This document shows, piece by piece, positions 6,515-14,050 of a stretch of 16,931 nt of DNA. The stretch covers positions 1-16,931 of the forward strand of contig CAMPKU010000077.1 of assembly GCA_946887385.1 (NCBI GenBank), written 5' to 3'. Origin of the DNA: an uncultured Gammaproteobacteria bacterium (GTDB taxonomy: Bacteria > Pseudomonadota > Gammaproteobacteria > Rariloculales > Rariloculaceae). The notes under the pieces were generated by a model. It was not told the origin of the DNA. It did not search any database and was given only the letters and a program-made list of their open reading frames with translations. How positions within the stretch are numbered: position 1 is the first letter of the stretch; each line of letters opens with the position of its first letter. Position numbers and translations under genes: made by a program.

Positions 6515-7801
6515 CACATTCTCGACGAACTGGCCGCGCGCGGCCTCGTGGCCGACGTCACCGATCGCGATGGGTTGAAGCAGCTCCTTTCCGCGGGACC
6601 CGTGAGCTTCTACGCGGGCTACGACCCGACGATGCCGAGCCTGCACGTCGGCAATCTCGTGCCGTTGATCATGCAGGCGCGCTTGCAGCGCGCGGGGCAC
6701 CGGCCGATCGTCGTCGTCGGCGGCGCGACGGGCATGGTTGGCGACCCATCGGGCAAGAGTGCCGAGCGCAACTTGCTCAGCGACGAAGAGCTCGCGGTTA
6801 ACGTGGCCGGCATCCGCGCGCAGTTCTCGCGCTTCCTCGACTTCGGCGCGGGCCCCAAGGGAGCCGTGCTCGTCAACAACGCCGACTGGACGCGTGGCGT
6901 GGGCTATCTCGAATTCCTACGCGACGTCGGCAAGTATCTGACGATCAACTACATGATGGCGAAGGACTCCGTGCGCGCTCGGCTCGAAGGCGATGCCGGC
7001 ATCAGCTACACGGAGTTCTCGTACATGCTGCTGCAGGCGTTCGACTTCGTGCACCTCGCGCGCGCCTACGGCTGCCGGCTACAGGTGGGCGGCTCGGACC
7101 AGTACGGCAACATCACGGCGGGCTGCGAGCTGTCGCGCAAGATGGGCGGCCCCCAGCTATTCGGGCTCACCGCGCCGCTGTTGCTCGATTCGACGGGCCA
7201 GAAGATGGGCAAGACGTCGACCGGGGAGCGCGTGTGGCTCGACGCAGAGCGCACGCCGCCGTACGCCTTCTATCAATACTTCTTGAACGTCACGGACGAG
7301 GAAGCGCAGCGGCTTCTCAAGTTGTTCTCGTTCCGCCCGCTCGCGGAAATCGACGAGGTGCTCCGCGCGCACGATGCCGACCGCGGCCAACGCGCCGCGC
7401 AGCGCGAGCTTGCCCGCGAGTTCACGACGTGGGTGCACGGTGCCGAGGAAACGGCGCGCGTAGAGGAAGCGAGCCGCATCATGTTCGGCGGCACACTCGA
7501 CGGCGTTCACGAGCGCACGTTGGAGCTGCTGACGAAGGTGGTGCCCGTCGTCGAGATCGAGCGCACGGAGCTCGAGCAGGGGATCGGCATCGTTGAGCTG
7601 CTCGGGCGCACGGTGGCCGAATCCAAGAGCGCCGCGCGACGGCTGGTGCAGCAAGGCGGCGCCTATGTGAACAACGTCCGCATCACGGACGGCGAGCGCA
7701 AGGTCGGCACGGCCGACCTCGTCACACCTACGCTGCTCGTGGTGCGCGGCGGGCGCAAGGATTACCGGCTCGTTCGGGCCGTCAGGGGCACGCTCAAGTA
7801 G
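6512..7801 (+). CDS. tyrS: Tyrosyl-tRNA synthetase
   Basis: A 429-residue class I synthetase that charges tRNA-Tyr with tyrosine in the cytoplasm. The N-terminal Rossmann domain has YAGYDPT (34-40) and the HIGH-type signature HVGN (45-48). A tyrosine-site motif QVGGSDQYGN lies at ~191-200, and the KMSKS-loop counterpart is KMGKT (231-235), as in E. coli-type TyrS (KFGKT) rather than the TyrZ type. The C-terminal S4 RNA-binding domain lies at ~360-420 (VAESKSAARRLVQQGGAYVN). The length matches the ~424-residue E. coli enzyme and nothing is missing. It starts 57 bp after the membrane protein with its own -10-like element and no Shine-Dalgarno site, so it is probably transcribed separately. Confidence 0.98.
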   Translation: MHILDELAARGLVADVTDRDGLKQLLSAGPVSFYAGYDPTMPSLHVGNLVPLIMQARLQRAGHRPIVVVGGATGMVGDPSGKSAERNLLSDEELAVNVAGIRAQFSRFLDFGAGPKGAVLVNNADWTRGVGYLEFLRDVGKYLTINYMMAKDSVRARLEGDAGISYTEFSYMLLQAFDFVHLARAYGCRLQVGGSDQYGNITAGCELSRKMGGPQLFGLTAPLLLDSTGQKMGKTSTGERVWLDAERTPPYAFYQYFLNVTDEEAQRLLKLFSFRPLAEIDEVLRAHDADRGQRAAQRELAREFTTWVHGAEETARVEEASRIMFGGTLDGVHERTLELLTKVVPVVEIERTELEQGIGIVELLGRTVAESKSAARRLVQQGGAYVNNVRITDGERKVGTADLVTPTLLVVRGGRKDYRLVRAVRGTLK

Positions 7802-7920
7802 ACGTTACGGGTATCACGGCGCTGCCGCCCCAGCCGTATTCGCGCCGATTACCGTAAGACACGTCCCCCGCCGGAGCGCAGTGTTCAGAGTGCGCGCTCC
7901 ATGCAGTCATCCCTATACCT
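7802..7920 (+). other. Structured spacer after tyrS
   Basis: The 119 bp between tyrS and the next small gene hold nested inverted repeats. TTACGG (7805-7810) pairs with CCGTAA (7852-7857), and inside it ACGGC (7816-7820) pairs with GCCGT (7834-7838). There is no T-run. This may fold at the tyrS mRNA 3' end. I see no gene or RNA family here. Confidence 0.25.
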
Positions 7921-8193
7921 ATGATTCACGACACACCGATACCGCAGCCGGTAGCGCCGACGGTCCACTCGCTCGCCGACCGCCTTCGCGACGGACCGTT
8001 ACGGACGCTGCTGACACTGCACGTCCGGGCCGGCATGTTGGCCGACGATTCCGACAGCGACGACGAGCGTGTCGAAAAGCTGCTCGAGCTCGTGGAGCTC
8101 GCCCGTGTCGCCATGGCGCAGTTCCACGATTTCACGCTCGAGGTTCAAAGCCTCGTCGACCACCGCTTGGCCGGGCACGGTAGCGTTCAGTAA
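7921..8193 (+). CDS. Small acidic protein of unknown function
   Basis: A 90-residue protein I do not recognise. Codon use follows the G/C-third-position bias of its neighbours, which supports it being real. The N-terminus is proline-rich (PIPQPVAPTV), then a helical part (LADRLRDGPLRTLLTLHV), an acidic run (DDSDSDDERVEK) and an amphipathic helix (LLELVELARVAMAQFHDFTLEVQSLVDHRL). No signal peptide, membrane helix, cysteine cluster or catalytic motif is visible, so a cytoplasmic helical protein is likely. There is no clear Shine-Dalgarno site before the ATG at 7921. It is convergent with the next gene, with 6 bp between their stops. Confidence 0.55.
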   Translation: MIHDTPIPQPVAPTVHSLADRLRDGPLRTLLTLHVRAGMLADDSDSDDERVEKLLELVELARVAMAQFHDFTLEVQSLVDHRLAGHGSVQ

Positions 8194-8199
8194 GGCACG

Positions 8200-9978
8200 T
8201 TAAGGCGCGGCCGCTGCGAAGCCGCGTTCGAGCTGGGCTGCGAGGGTGGGCTCCACTTGCCAGCGGCCGAGCACGGGGGCCAGCGACGTTTCGAGCGTCG
8301 GATCGAGGTCGATGGCGCGGGCACGCGCGCGCACCGCGAGATCGCCGCGTCCACCGAGCGCGCCGGCGGCCGCGACGATCACGTGCCCCAGGGCCCAGTC
8401 CGGCGAATCGATTCGCAGCGCCGAAGCGAGCGCGTCGCCATAGCGCTGCTCGCGAAGCGCCGCCAACGAGAGCGTGGCGTAGTAGCCGCTCGGCGCATTG
8501 GGCGTCCACTCGATGGCGTTCTGCACCAACCCTTTGCCGCGATCCGTCTGCCCCGACAGGATGAGCATGGCCCCAAGGTAGCCCTGCGCCACGGGATTTT
8601 CCGGCCAAGCGGCCAGTACGCGCTCCGTCACGTCGCCGGAGTCTGCGCCGCCGAAAAATTGCGCGGACACGAGCGCCAAATTTGCGAGGAAGTTTTCGCC
8701 GTCGATGTCCATGGCGTGACGCGCCGCTTCCCGCGCCCGCTCGAGCCGCCGCGCCGCAGCGGCGTCGCCTTCGTCCGTGAATCCCTGTGCCCACGCCTCC
8801 GCGGACAGCAGCGCCAATCCGGCCCAAGCCTCCACGGTGTCGGGCTCCCGAACCGTAGCGTCCTCGAAACAGTCGAGAGCTCGCTCATGCTCGGCGGCCC
8901 CGAGCAGACGGCGATACTCGTAATACAAGATTAGGCAATGGCGCGTCACGAGGCTCCCGGCTGCAACGCCGCGGATGCGCTCGAGCTCCGTGTCAAAAAT
9001 TGGGCCGTAGGGCTCCGCGACCGTGGCGATTCGGCGCGCGATCACGCGTTGGCCGCCCGGCGAGCGCAGGGCGGTGACCGGCTCGTCGTACGCCATGCCC
9101 CACAGTTGCGTGCCCGTGTCGATGCGCACGAGGCGCGCCGTGATACGCGCAACGCCGTTCATCTCGCGAACGCTGCCGCTCAAGGTGTAGGCCGGCGTCG
9201 TCGACGTCTCGTGGCTACTGCCTTCCATGGGCACAGCGAGCATCTCCGGCCGACCGAGCACCAAGAACAGCTCTTCGGTGAGCGTCGCCGCGAGCTGCTC
9301 GAGCCCCGCGCTCTGGCCCAGGGCTTCGAACGGCTGCACGACGAGCGCGCTCTTGCCGCCGCTGTCGGCCGCGGCCGCCGGCGCACTGCTGCCTAAGCGC
9401 GAGAGGTCGAACTGCTGGAGCGCGATCACTCCGAGCCCGGCGAGAATCACACTCGCTACGAGCACCGATCGGATCCGCCGCCAGCGGCGGCGATTGCGCG
9501 CCGCGTCGTTCTCTGCACGTCTCTCGCCGGGCGTCGGCTCGAGTCGAACGACGGCCGCAGGCGCGGCCGGCGTGGCCGGGTGATAGGTGGCGACCACCGA
9601 ATAGCTGCCGCGAGGCAACTCGAGGCGGACGGGATCGTGGCGGCCTTCGTCGGCGTAATACTCGATGAGGCGGCGACGCAAACGCCCCGCCTCGACGCGC
9701 ACGAGCGGGTCGGACTGTGCGTCGAAATCCGCCGGACGGCCGAAGACCTCGACGGCGATCGTATAGCCTTTGAGGCGCTCGCCGTGCCCGGCCAGCGTTT
9801 GCTCGACCACGAACCGCAAGAAGCTCGACGAGCGCGCGGCTTGCTCGAAACATCGGCTCGCGAGAATCCGCTCGAGCTGCGCACGAATCTCGCCGGCGCC
9901 GGGCTCCACAGTTTTCGCCGGATTTTGCGCCACGGTTTTTGGTGTCTCGCGAATTGGGCGCACCTTGGAACAGCGCAA
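8200..9978 (-). CDS. Membrane-anchored protein with FlgO/TolB-like domain and TPR-like repeats
   Basis: A 592-residue protein with a modular layout. Residues ~28-128 are a conserved N-terminal domain (IRAQLERILASRCFEQAAR, GYTIAVEVFGRPADFD, PLVRVEAGRLRRRLIEYY, RLELPRGSYSVV) that I recall from proteins often labelled adenylate cyclase or regulator without proof. A basic stretch and one membrane helix follow at ~165-187. A FlgO/TolB-like alpha/beta domain lies at ~208-325 (SALVVQPFEALGQ, YTLSGSVREMNGVARITARLV) and degenerate TPR helices at ~355-570. The N-terminal domain would be cytoplasmic and the rest periplasmic. No cyclase catalytic domain is present. The start is TTG at 9978, chosen because GGAG lies 6 bp upstream and a promoter fits just before it. 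A signalling role is inferred. Confidence 0.8.
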   Translation of the reverse strand: MRCSKVRPIRETPKTVAQNPAKTVEPGAGEIRAQLERILASRCFEQAARSSSFLRFVVEQTLAGHGERLKGYTIAVEVFGRPADFDAQSDPLVRVEAGRLRRRLIEYYADEGRHDPVRLELPRGSYSVVATYHPATPAAPAAVVRLEPTPGERRAENDAARNRRRWRRIRSVLVASVILAGLGVIALQQFDLSRLGSSAPAAAADSGGKSALVVQPFEALGQSAGLEQLAATLTEELFLVLGRPEMLAVPMEGSSHETSTTPAYTLSGSVREMNGVARITARLVRIDTGTQLWGMAYDEPVTALRSPGGQRVIARRIATVAEPYGPIFDTELERIRGVAAGSLVTRHCLILYYEYRRLLGAAEHERALDCFEDATVREPDTVEAWAGLALLSAEAWAQGFTDEGDAAAARRLERAREAARHAMDIDGENFLANLALVSAQFFGGADSGDVTERVLAAWPENPVAQGYLGAMLILSGQTDRGKGLVQNAIEWTPNAPSGYYATLSLAALREQRYGDALASALRIDSPDWALGHVIVAAAGALGGRGDLAVRARARAIDLDPTLETSLAPVLGRWQVEPTLAAQLERGFAAAAP

Positions 9979-9998
9979 CCGAGTCTCCGCAAGCCCAC

Positions 9999-10027
9999 AG
10001 TGTAGGCGCGGCGCAGGTGCTTGCGAA
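9999..10027 (-). promoter_or_regulatory. Candidate sigma-70-type promoter of the TPR-domain gene
   Basis: On the minus strand TTCGCA (10027-10022) and TACACT (10004-9999) are separated by 17 bp, matching -35/-10 geometry. Transcription would begin near 9992 and give a short leader that contains the GGAG (9988-9985) before the TTG start. The agreement of promoter, leader and start is the best in this window. Confidence 0.5.
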
Positions 10028-10076
10028 GCGAGAACGCAATCAGCTCGAACCGATGGCCTAGGCTGAGCCGGCTTCG

Positions 10077-10103
10077 TACACTATGCGCACTGCGCTATGC
10101 GCA
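10077..10103 (+). promoter_or_regulatory. Candidate LysR promoter region with a 9-bp direct repeat
   Basis: TACACT (10077-10082) is a -10-like hexamer. CTATGCGCA occurs twice, at 10081-10089 and 10095-10103, 14 bp apart. Each copy contains the palindrome TGCGCA, and the second also forms ATGCGCAT. Tandem copies by a LysR gene start could be a binding site for autoregulation. If translation starts at GTG 10124, both copies lie outside the coding region. Confidence 0.35.
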
Positions 10104-11056
10104 TGATTCCCGGCGGGAATACCGTGGAAGTAGACCTGCGTCATCTTCGGGCTTTCGAGGTGCTACTGCGCGAGCGCAATCTCACGCGTGCGGCAACCGT
10201 ACTCGGCGTGGCGCAACCGGCGCTCAGCAAAACGCTCGCGAAGCTGCGCCGTTATTTCGCCGATCCGCTATTCGTGCGCGCGGGCCACCGCATGGAGCCC
10301 ACCGCGAAGGCGCTCGAGCTGGCCCCCGCGGTGCACGCGTTGCTCGACGACGCAACGATGCTGCGCGCGCGCCACCGCCCGTTCGATCCCGCCACATCCA
10401 CGCGCACCTTCTCCTTCAGCGTAGTGGACTCGGGCCTCGTGCGGCTGCTGCCGCGGCTCATGTCCTATCTCGAAAAGTGGGCTCCCGGCGTGCGTTTGCG
10501 CATTACGGCGCTCGAGTTCGAAGCGCTCGAGGCAGCGCTCGAAGCGGGCCATCTCGACTTCGCCATGGGCTCTTTTCGCAGCCGCTCGAAGCGGATTCGC
10601 GGGCAAGTGCTCTGGCCCGTTACGTACGTGAGCGTGGTTCGCCACGGCCACCCGCGCCTCGGGCCAAAGCCGGCGCTCGCAGCGTTCGCGGCCGAACGGC
10701 ACGTGCTCGTGTCGACGGCGCGCACGGGGCATACACATCAACTCGTCGAGCGGGCGCTCGAGCGCATCATCCCGGCCGAGCAAATCGTATGCCGAGTGCC
10801 GAGCTTCATGTCTGCGGCGTACGCCGCGAGCCGCACCGACGCCGTGGCCACCCTGCCCGCCGGCATCGCCGAAGAGCTCAGCGGGCCGCTCGACTTGCGG
10901 GCATTCGCCACGCCGGCACGGCTGCCGCGCATCGAAGTGTCGCAGTACTGGCATGAGCGGTTTCACCGCGAGCCCGGCAATCAATGGATCCGCGGCGTGT
11001 TCGCCGAGCTGTTCGCAACCGTCGGCGACGACGGCGTGCGGCAGCGCTCCGTCTGA
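10097..11056 (+). CDS. LysR-family transcriptional regulator
   Basis: A 319-residue DNA-binding regulator. The winged helix-turn-helix lies at ~14-75 (LRHLRAFEVLLRERNLTRAA, VAQPALSKTLAKLRRYFADP, LFVRAGHRMEPTAKA). A linker helix and a periplasmic-binding-protein-like effector domain follow at ~100-305. The effector domain resembles the NahR/DntR/NodD branch (HPRLG segment, LDFAMGSF), but the ligand cannot be told. The ATG at 10097 is the longest start. ATG at 10103, or GTG at 10124, could be the true start; the latter has GGGA 5 bp upstream and gives the typical N-terminus EVDLRHLRAF. It is divergent from the TPR-domain gene (118 bp), so it may control that gene, itself, or the secreted-protein gene 41 bp downstream. 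Confidence 0.93.
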   Translation: MRMIPGGNTVEVDLRHLRAFEVLLRERNLTRAATVLGVAQPALSKTLAKLRRYFADPLFVRAGHRMEPTAKALELAPAVHALLDDATMLRARHRPFDPATSTRTFSFSVVDSGLVRLLPRLMSYLEKWAPGVRLRITALEFEALEAALEAGHLDFAMGSFRSRSKRIRGQVLWPVTYVSVVRHGHPRLGPKPALAAFAAERHVLVSTARTGHTHQLVERALERIIPAEQIVCRVPSFMSAAYAASRTDAVATLPAGIAEELSGPLDLRAFATPARLPRIEVSQYWHERFHREPGNQWIRGVFAELFATVGDDGVRQRSV

Positions 11057-11097
11057 TGGATACTGTGCTGCACACCGGCGTGCCACGAGGGCGACAC

Positions 11098-11685
11098 ATG
11101 AAAGCAGCGCTGTCCGTCTTGGGTTTAGTTCTCTTCGCCGGCATCGCCATGGCCCAACCGCCCCCTCGTGTGCGCGGCGTGATCCAAGCCGTGGAAGGGC
11201 AAACGCTGGTGATCGCCACACCGAGCGACGGCTTGGCGCGGCTCACGCTCACCGACATGACGGGCATCAACGGCCTCGAGCGGCGCACGCTGGCCGACAT
11301 CAAGGACAACACGTTCATCGGCGCAACGGCCGTCAAAGACCGCGACGGCCGCTGGCAAGCGACCGAGGTCCATATCTTTCCCGAATCCATGCGCGGTGCC
11401 GGCGAAGGCCACTACGCCTGGGATTTGCCGGAAAGCACCATGACGAACGGCGCCGCCACCGGCGTCGTGGCCAAGGGCCGCGGCGGCACGCTCAAAGTGA
11501 GCTACGCCGGCGGCAGCATCGACGTCGACGTTACGCGTCGCACGGAAATCGTGGCTCTGACAATGGGCAGCCGCGCGCTGCTCGTGCCGGGCGCCACCGT
11601 GATGGCGCTTGCGGCACCCACGGACGGCGGCGCCACGGCCGTGGCCATCATCGCGGAGACGAACGGCGTGAAGCCGCCGATGTAG
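11098..11685 (+). CDS. Small secreted protein, DUF5666-like beta-rich fold
   Basis: A 195-residue protein with a signal peptide (MKAALSVLGLVLFAGIAMA, cleavage before QPPP). The mature part looks like two beta-rich OB-type repeats: VRGVIQAVEGQTLVIATPSDG..LTLTD near the N-terminus, and ATGVVAKGRGGTLKVSYAGGSIDVDV near residue 120. A conserved-looking loop EVHIFPESMRGAGEGHYAWDLPESTMTN lies between them (~97-124). I recall similar proteins as DUF5666 or uncharacterised, some mislabelled as metal-transporter parts. No enzyme motif is visible. The ATG at 11098 has GAGGG 6 bp upstream and begins the signal peptide, so in-frame upstream starts are rejected. It may be cotranscribed with the LysR gene. 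Confidence 0.8.
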   Translation: MKAALSVLGLVLFAGIAMAQPPPRVRGVIQAVEGQTLVIATPSDGLARLTLTDMTGINGLERRTLADIKDNTFIGATAVKDRDGRWQATEVHIFPESMRGAGEGHYAWDLPESTMTNGAATGVVAKGRGGTLKVSYAGGSIDVDVTRRTEIVALTMGSRALLVPGATVMALAAPTDGGATAVAIIAETNGVKPPM

Positions 11686-11701
11686 TGCGGCGTTGCGCGG
11701 G

Positions 11702-12184
11702 TCAGCTCGCGACTTTCACGCTGACCATCTCGTCGCCTTGCTCGATCGCATCGACGACGTCTTGCCCCTTGGTCACCTTGCCGAAGACCGTGTGCTTGCC
11801 GTTTAGGTGCGGCGTAGGCACGTGCGTGATGAAGAACTGGCTGCCGTTCGTGTCCGGCCCCGCGTTCGCCATCGAAATGACGCCGCGCTCGTGTTTCAGC
11901 GGATTGTTCTTGCACTCGTCGCCGAATCGATAGCCCGGGCCGCCGCGGCCCGTGCCCGTGGGATCGCCGGTTTGGACCATGAAGTCGGCGATGACGCGGT
12001 GAAATTTCACGCCGTCGTAGAAGCCCTGCCCCGCCAAGAACACGAAATTATTGACGGTTTGCGGCGCATGCTGCGGATAGAGCGTGAGCTCGATCGTGCC
12101 GCGACTCGTCTCGATCGACACCGCGTACTCTTTCGCGACATCGATTTGCATTGCCGGCGGTGCCGACCATTGTTGCTGCGCCAT
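11702..12184 (-). CDS. Cyclophilin-type peptidyl-prolyl cis-trans isomerase
   Basis: A 160-residue enzyme that interconverts cis and trans peptidyl-prolyl bonds and so assists folding. The cyclophilin signature is complete: [14 protein letters not shown] (R63, F68 and Q71 corresponding to CypA R55, F60 and Q63), [17 protein letters not shown] (103-120) and [12 protein letters not shown] (126-137). The CypA tryptophan position is not Trp, as in many bacterial enzymes. There is no signal peptide, so it is cytoplasmic, like PpiB. The ATG at 12184 has AAGGAG 6 bp upstream. It is third in a probable operon after GDH and the DarP-like gene. It is convergent with the secreted-protein gene, 16 bp apart. 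Confidence 0.95.
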   Translation of the reverse strand: MAQQQWSAPPAMQIDVAKEYAVSIETSRGTIELTLYPQHAPQTVNNFVFLAGQGFYDGVKFHRVIADFMVQTGDPTGTGRGGPGYRFGDECKNNPLKHERGVISMANAGPDTNGSQFFITHVPTPHLNGKHTVFGKVTKGQDVVDAIEQGDEMVSVKVAS

Positions 12185-12204
12185 CGGATACTCCTTGGGT
12201 TCGG

Positions 12205-12237
12205 CCGGTTACGATACCGGACTTGCGGCCGCGCAAG
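12205..12237 (-). repeat. Two small inverted repeats between darP-like and cyclophilin genes
   Basis: CTTGCG/CGCAAG (12222-12227 and 12232-12237) lies directly after the DarP-like stop codon. CCGGT/ACCGG (12205-12209 and 12216-12220) follows, before the cyclophilin Shine-Dalgarno site. They could fold in the intercistronic mRNA and tune stability or relative expression. The stems are short. Confidence 0.3.
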
Positions 12238-12576
12238 CTAGGTGTGCCGGCAGCGCTGCACGCCTTTGCGAATCGCGGCCACCGATTCCTCATCGAGCTG
12301 GCGCATGAGCTTGCCGATGAATAGTACTTGCCGCCGCTTCGCTCCGAAGCTCGTGAACCGCCGCGCCTCTGCAACAGCTTCCTCGAGCCGTTCCGGCAAT
12401 GCGAGGCCCGCCAGCTGCTCGGGACGCAGCGCGATCAACTCTTCTCCCAATCTCGTGAGCTCCTGGCTCGCACGCTTCCGCGCGCTGCGGCCACGACCCT
12501 CTTGCTCGGCTTCTGGGTCGCCGGTTTGCTTCGAAGCATCAGGCTCGTCGTAACGGAAGTGTTTCGATTTGGTCAT
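12238..12576 (-). CDS. Half-length DarP/YjgA-like (DUF615) ribosome-maturation protein
   Basis: A 112-residue protein that matches the N-terminal half of DarP (YjgA), a 50S-assembly factor in E. coli. The charged N-terminus is followed by KRASQELTRLGEELIALRPEQLAGLALP, ERLEEAVAEARRF and the hallmark GAKRRQVLFIGKLMRQLDEESVAAIRKGV. E. coli DarP is about 183 residues; here the reading frame stops just after that motif, so the ~75-residue C-terminal helical part is missing. There is no room for it: the cyclophilin Shine-Dalgarno site begins within 50 bp. No frameshifted remainder is visible. It starts 21 bp after the GDH stop, consistent with an operon. It could be a naturally short form, or a truncated gene that retains partial RNA binding. 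Confidence 0.8.
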   Translation of the reverse strand: MTKSKHFRYDEPDASKQTGDPEAEQEGRGRSARKRASQELTRLGEELIALRPEQLAGLALPERLEEAVAEARRFTSFGAKRRQVLFIGKLMRQLDEESVAAIRKGVQRCRHT

Positions 12577-12597
12577 CGTGATCTCATGGCAGCGCTT

Positions 12598-13947
12598 TTA
12601 AGCGTAGAGGCCGCGCAGCTCCGACGCTTCGGTTACGCGGCGAATGGCCACCATGAAGGCGGCGATGCGCATACTCACACGCCGCCGCTGCATCGTGGTG
12701 TAGACCTCGTCGAACGCCGTTTCCATGATCCGCTTCAAATCGTCGTTCACGCGCTGCTCGGGCCAGTAATACCCCATGCGATTTTGCACCCACTCGAGGT
12801 ACGACACCGTCACCCCGCCGGCGTTGCAAAGGATGTCGGGAATCACGAACGTGCCGCTGCGCGCCAAAATTTCGTCGGCGCCGGGCGTGGTGGGGCCGTT
12901 CGCGCCTTCTGCAATGATGCGCGCGCGCACGCGTGGCGCATTCTTCGTTGTGATCTGATTTTCGAGTGCCGCCGGCACCAGAATGTCCACGGGCAGCTCG
13001 AGCTGCTGCGACGTGCGCCGCAGCGGCGCACCGCCCTTGAAGCCCACGAGCGACCCGCGGCGCGCGACGTACGCAACGGCAGCGTCCACGTCGATGCCGC
13101 TCGGGTTGCGGTAAGCGGCATCGACATCGCTGATGGCGACAATCTTCACGCCGCTTGCGGCGAGGAGCTTCGCGGCGTTGCTGCCGACATTGCCGAACCC
13201 TTGGATCGCCGCGGTGGCGCCTTGCAGCTTCATTCCCAGTCGAGCGGCGGCTTTGTGTACACAGCAGACGAGACCGCGTGACGTTGCACTGTGCCGACCC
13301 AGCGAGCCGCCGAGCTCCAAGGGCTTGCCCGTGATGGCCGCGGGGAAAAAATCGCGCTTGTGCATCACGTACGTGTCGAGCATCCAGCCCATGACCTGCG
13401 GGCCGGTGTTCACGTCGGGCCCGGGCACGTCGCGATCGGGCCCGAAAAGATCGATCAATTCCGCCATGTAGCGGCGCGACAGCTGCTCGCGCTCGCCGGG
13501 CGACAACGTGCGCGGATCTACGATCACGCCGCCCTTGCCGCCGCCCATCGGGATGCCGACTACGGCGCATTTGAACGTCATCCAGAACGCGAGCGCTTTG
13601 ATTTCGTCGACGGTGACGTCCTGATGAAACCGGATGCCGCCTTTCGCGGGCCCGCGCGCGATGTTGTGCTGCACGCGGAACGCGCGGAACGTGCGGATCG
13701 TGCCGTCGTCCATGCGCACCGGCAGCAGCACCTCCGTGGTGCGCCGCGGCAGCTTGATCATTGCGATCTGATTGTCGGTGAGCTTCAAGCGCCTCGCCGC
13801 CGCGTCGAACTGCTCGAGCGCGTGCTCGAAGGCCGACGCGCGCCATTCCTCGCGCGCGCCCGCAATTTGGCCGCGGCGCACGGCCGCTTTGCGCTCGAGC
13901 CGCTGCCGAACCGCGGTCCGGCGCCGGTCTAACGGCGCGCGCGGCAT
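12598..13947 (-). CDS. Glu/Leu/Phe/Val family dehydrogenase, probable glutamate dehydrogenase
   Basis: A 449-residue cytoplasmic enzyme that would interconvert glutamate with 2-oxoglutarate and ammonia using NAD(P). The N-terminal catalytic domain has RVQHNIARGPAKGGIRFH (91-108), K126, the family signature GIPMGGGKGGVIVDP (131-145) with K138, and DVPGPDVNTG with the likely catalytic aspartate D178. The Rossmann domain has GFGNVGSNAA (250-259) and a following DVDAAYRNPSG. The C-terminal motif LEWVQNRMGYYW (384-396) is typical. Conservation begins near residue 38, so the ATG at 13947 gives an unusual basic extension; a GTG at 13881 (residue 23) is an alternative. Neither has a strong Shine-Dalgarno site. 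It is the first gene of an operon with the DarP-like and cyclophilin genes. Confidence 0.93.
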   Translation of the reverse strand: MPRAPLDRRRTAVRQRLERKAAVRRGQIAGAREEWRASAFEHALEQFDAAARRLKLTDNQIAMIKLPRRTTEVLLPVRMDDGTIRTFRAFRVQHNIARGPAKGGIRFHQDVTVDEIKALAFWMTFKCAVVGIPMGGGKGGVIVDPRTLSPGEREQLSRRYMAELIDLFGPDRDVPGPDVNTGPQVMGWMLDTYVMHKRDFFPAAITGKPLELGGSLGRHSATSRGLVCCVHKAAARLGMKLQGATAAIQGFGNVGSNAAKLLAASGVKIVAISDVDAAYRNPSGIDVDAAVAYVARRGSLVGFKGGAPLRRTSQQLELPVDILVPAALENQITTKNAPRVRARIIAEGANGPTTPGADEILARSGTFVIPDILCNAGGVTVSYLEWVQNRMGYYWPEQRVNDDLKRIMETAFDEVYTTMQRRRVSMRIAAFMVAIRRVTEASELRGLYA

Positions 13948-13960
13948 GCTTTTTGACGAA

Positions 13961-13983
13961 GCTCTAGAGCGGCCTGACGGCCG
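13961..13983 (-). repeat. Palindrome and adjoining hairpin upstream of the GDH gene
   Basis: GCTCTAGAGC (13961-13970) is a perfect 10-bp palindrome. It abuts a hairpin with arms CGGCC and GGCCG around a 4-base loop (13970-13983; loop GTCA on the minus strand). Both would lie in the GDH mRNA leader if transcription begins at the TAGAAT near 14032. They could be a regulator site or leader structure. Confidence 0.35.
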
Positions 13984-14031
13984 GTATGCAGTGTCATGAG
14001 AGTCTCCGCTTCGTCTCGACGTGGAACGCAG

Positions 14032-14037
14032 ATTCTA
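14032..14037 (-). promoter_or_regulatory. Candidate -10 element (TAGAAT) for the GDH operon
   Basis: The minus strand reads GGCTAGAATC at this point. TAGAAT is a good -10 match and would start transcription near 14025, leaving a leader of about 77 bases before ATG 13947. No strong -35 hexamer is seen at the expected distance. It lies back to back with the -10 of the acetyltransferase gene. Confidence 0.35.
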
Positions 14038-14050
14038 GCCGCTCGCACGG

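Noticed and set aside
7777..7786. Third GCCGTCAGG occurrence resembling the GTCA-loop hairpins
   Set aside because: It lies inside the tyrS coding sequence and does not form a perfect stem.
12584..13846. Alternative minus-strand frame of 420 codons overlapping GDH
   Set aside because: It runs in a different frame of the same strand as GDH. Only the GDH frame carries the dehydrogenase motifs; this one is low-complexity Arg/Ala/His.
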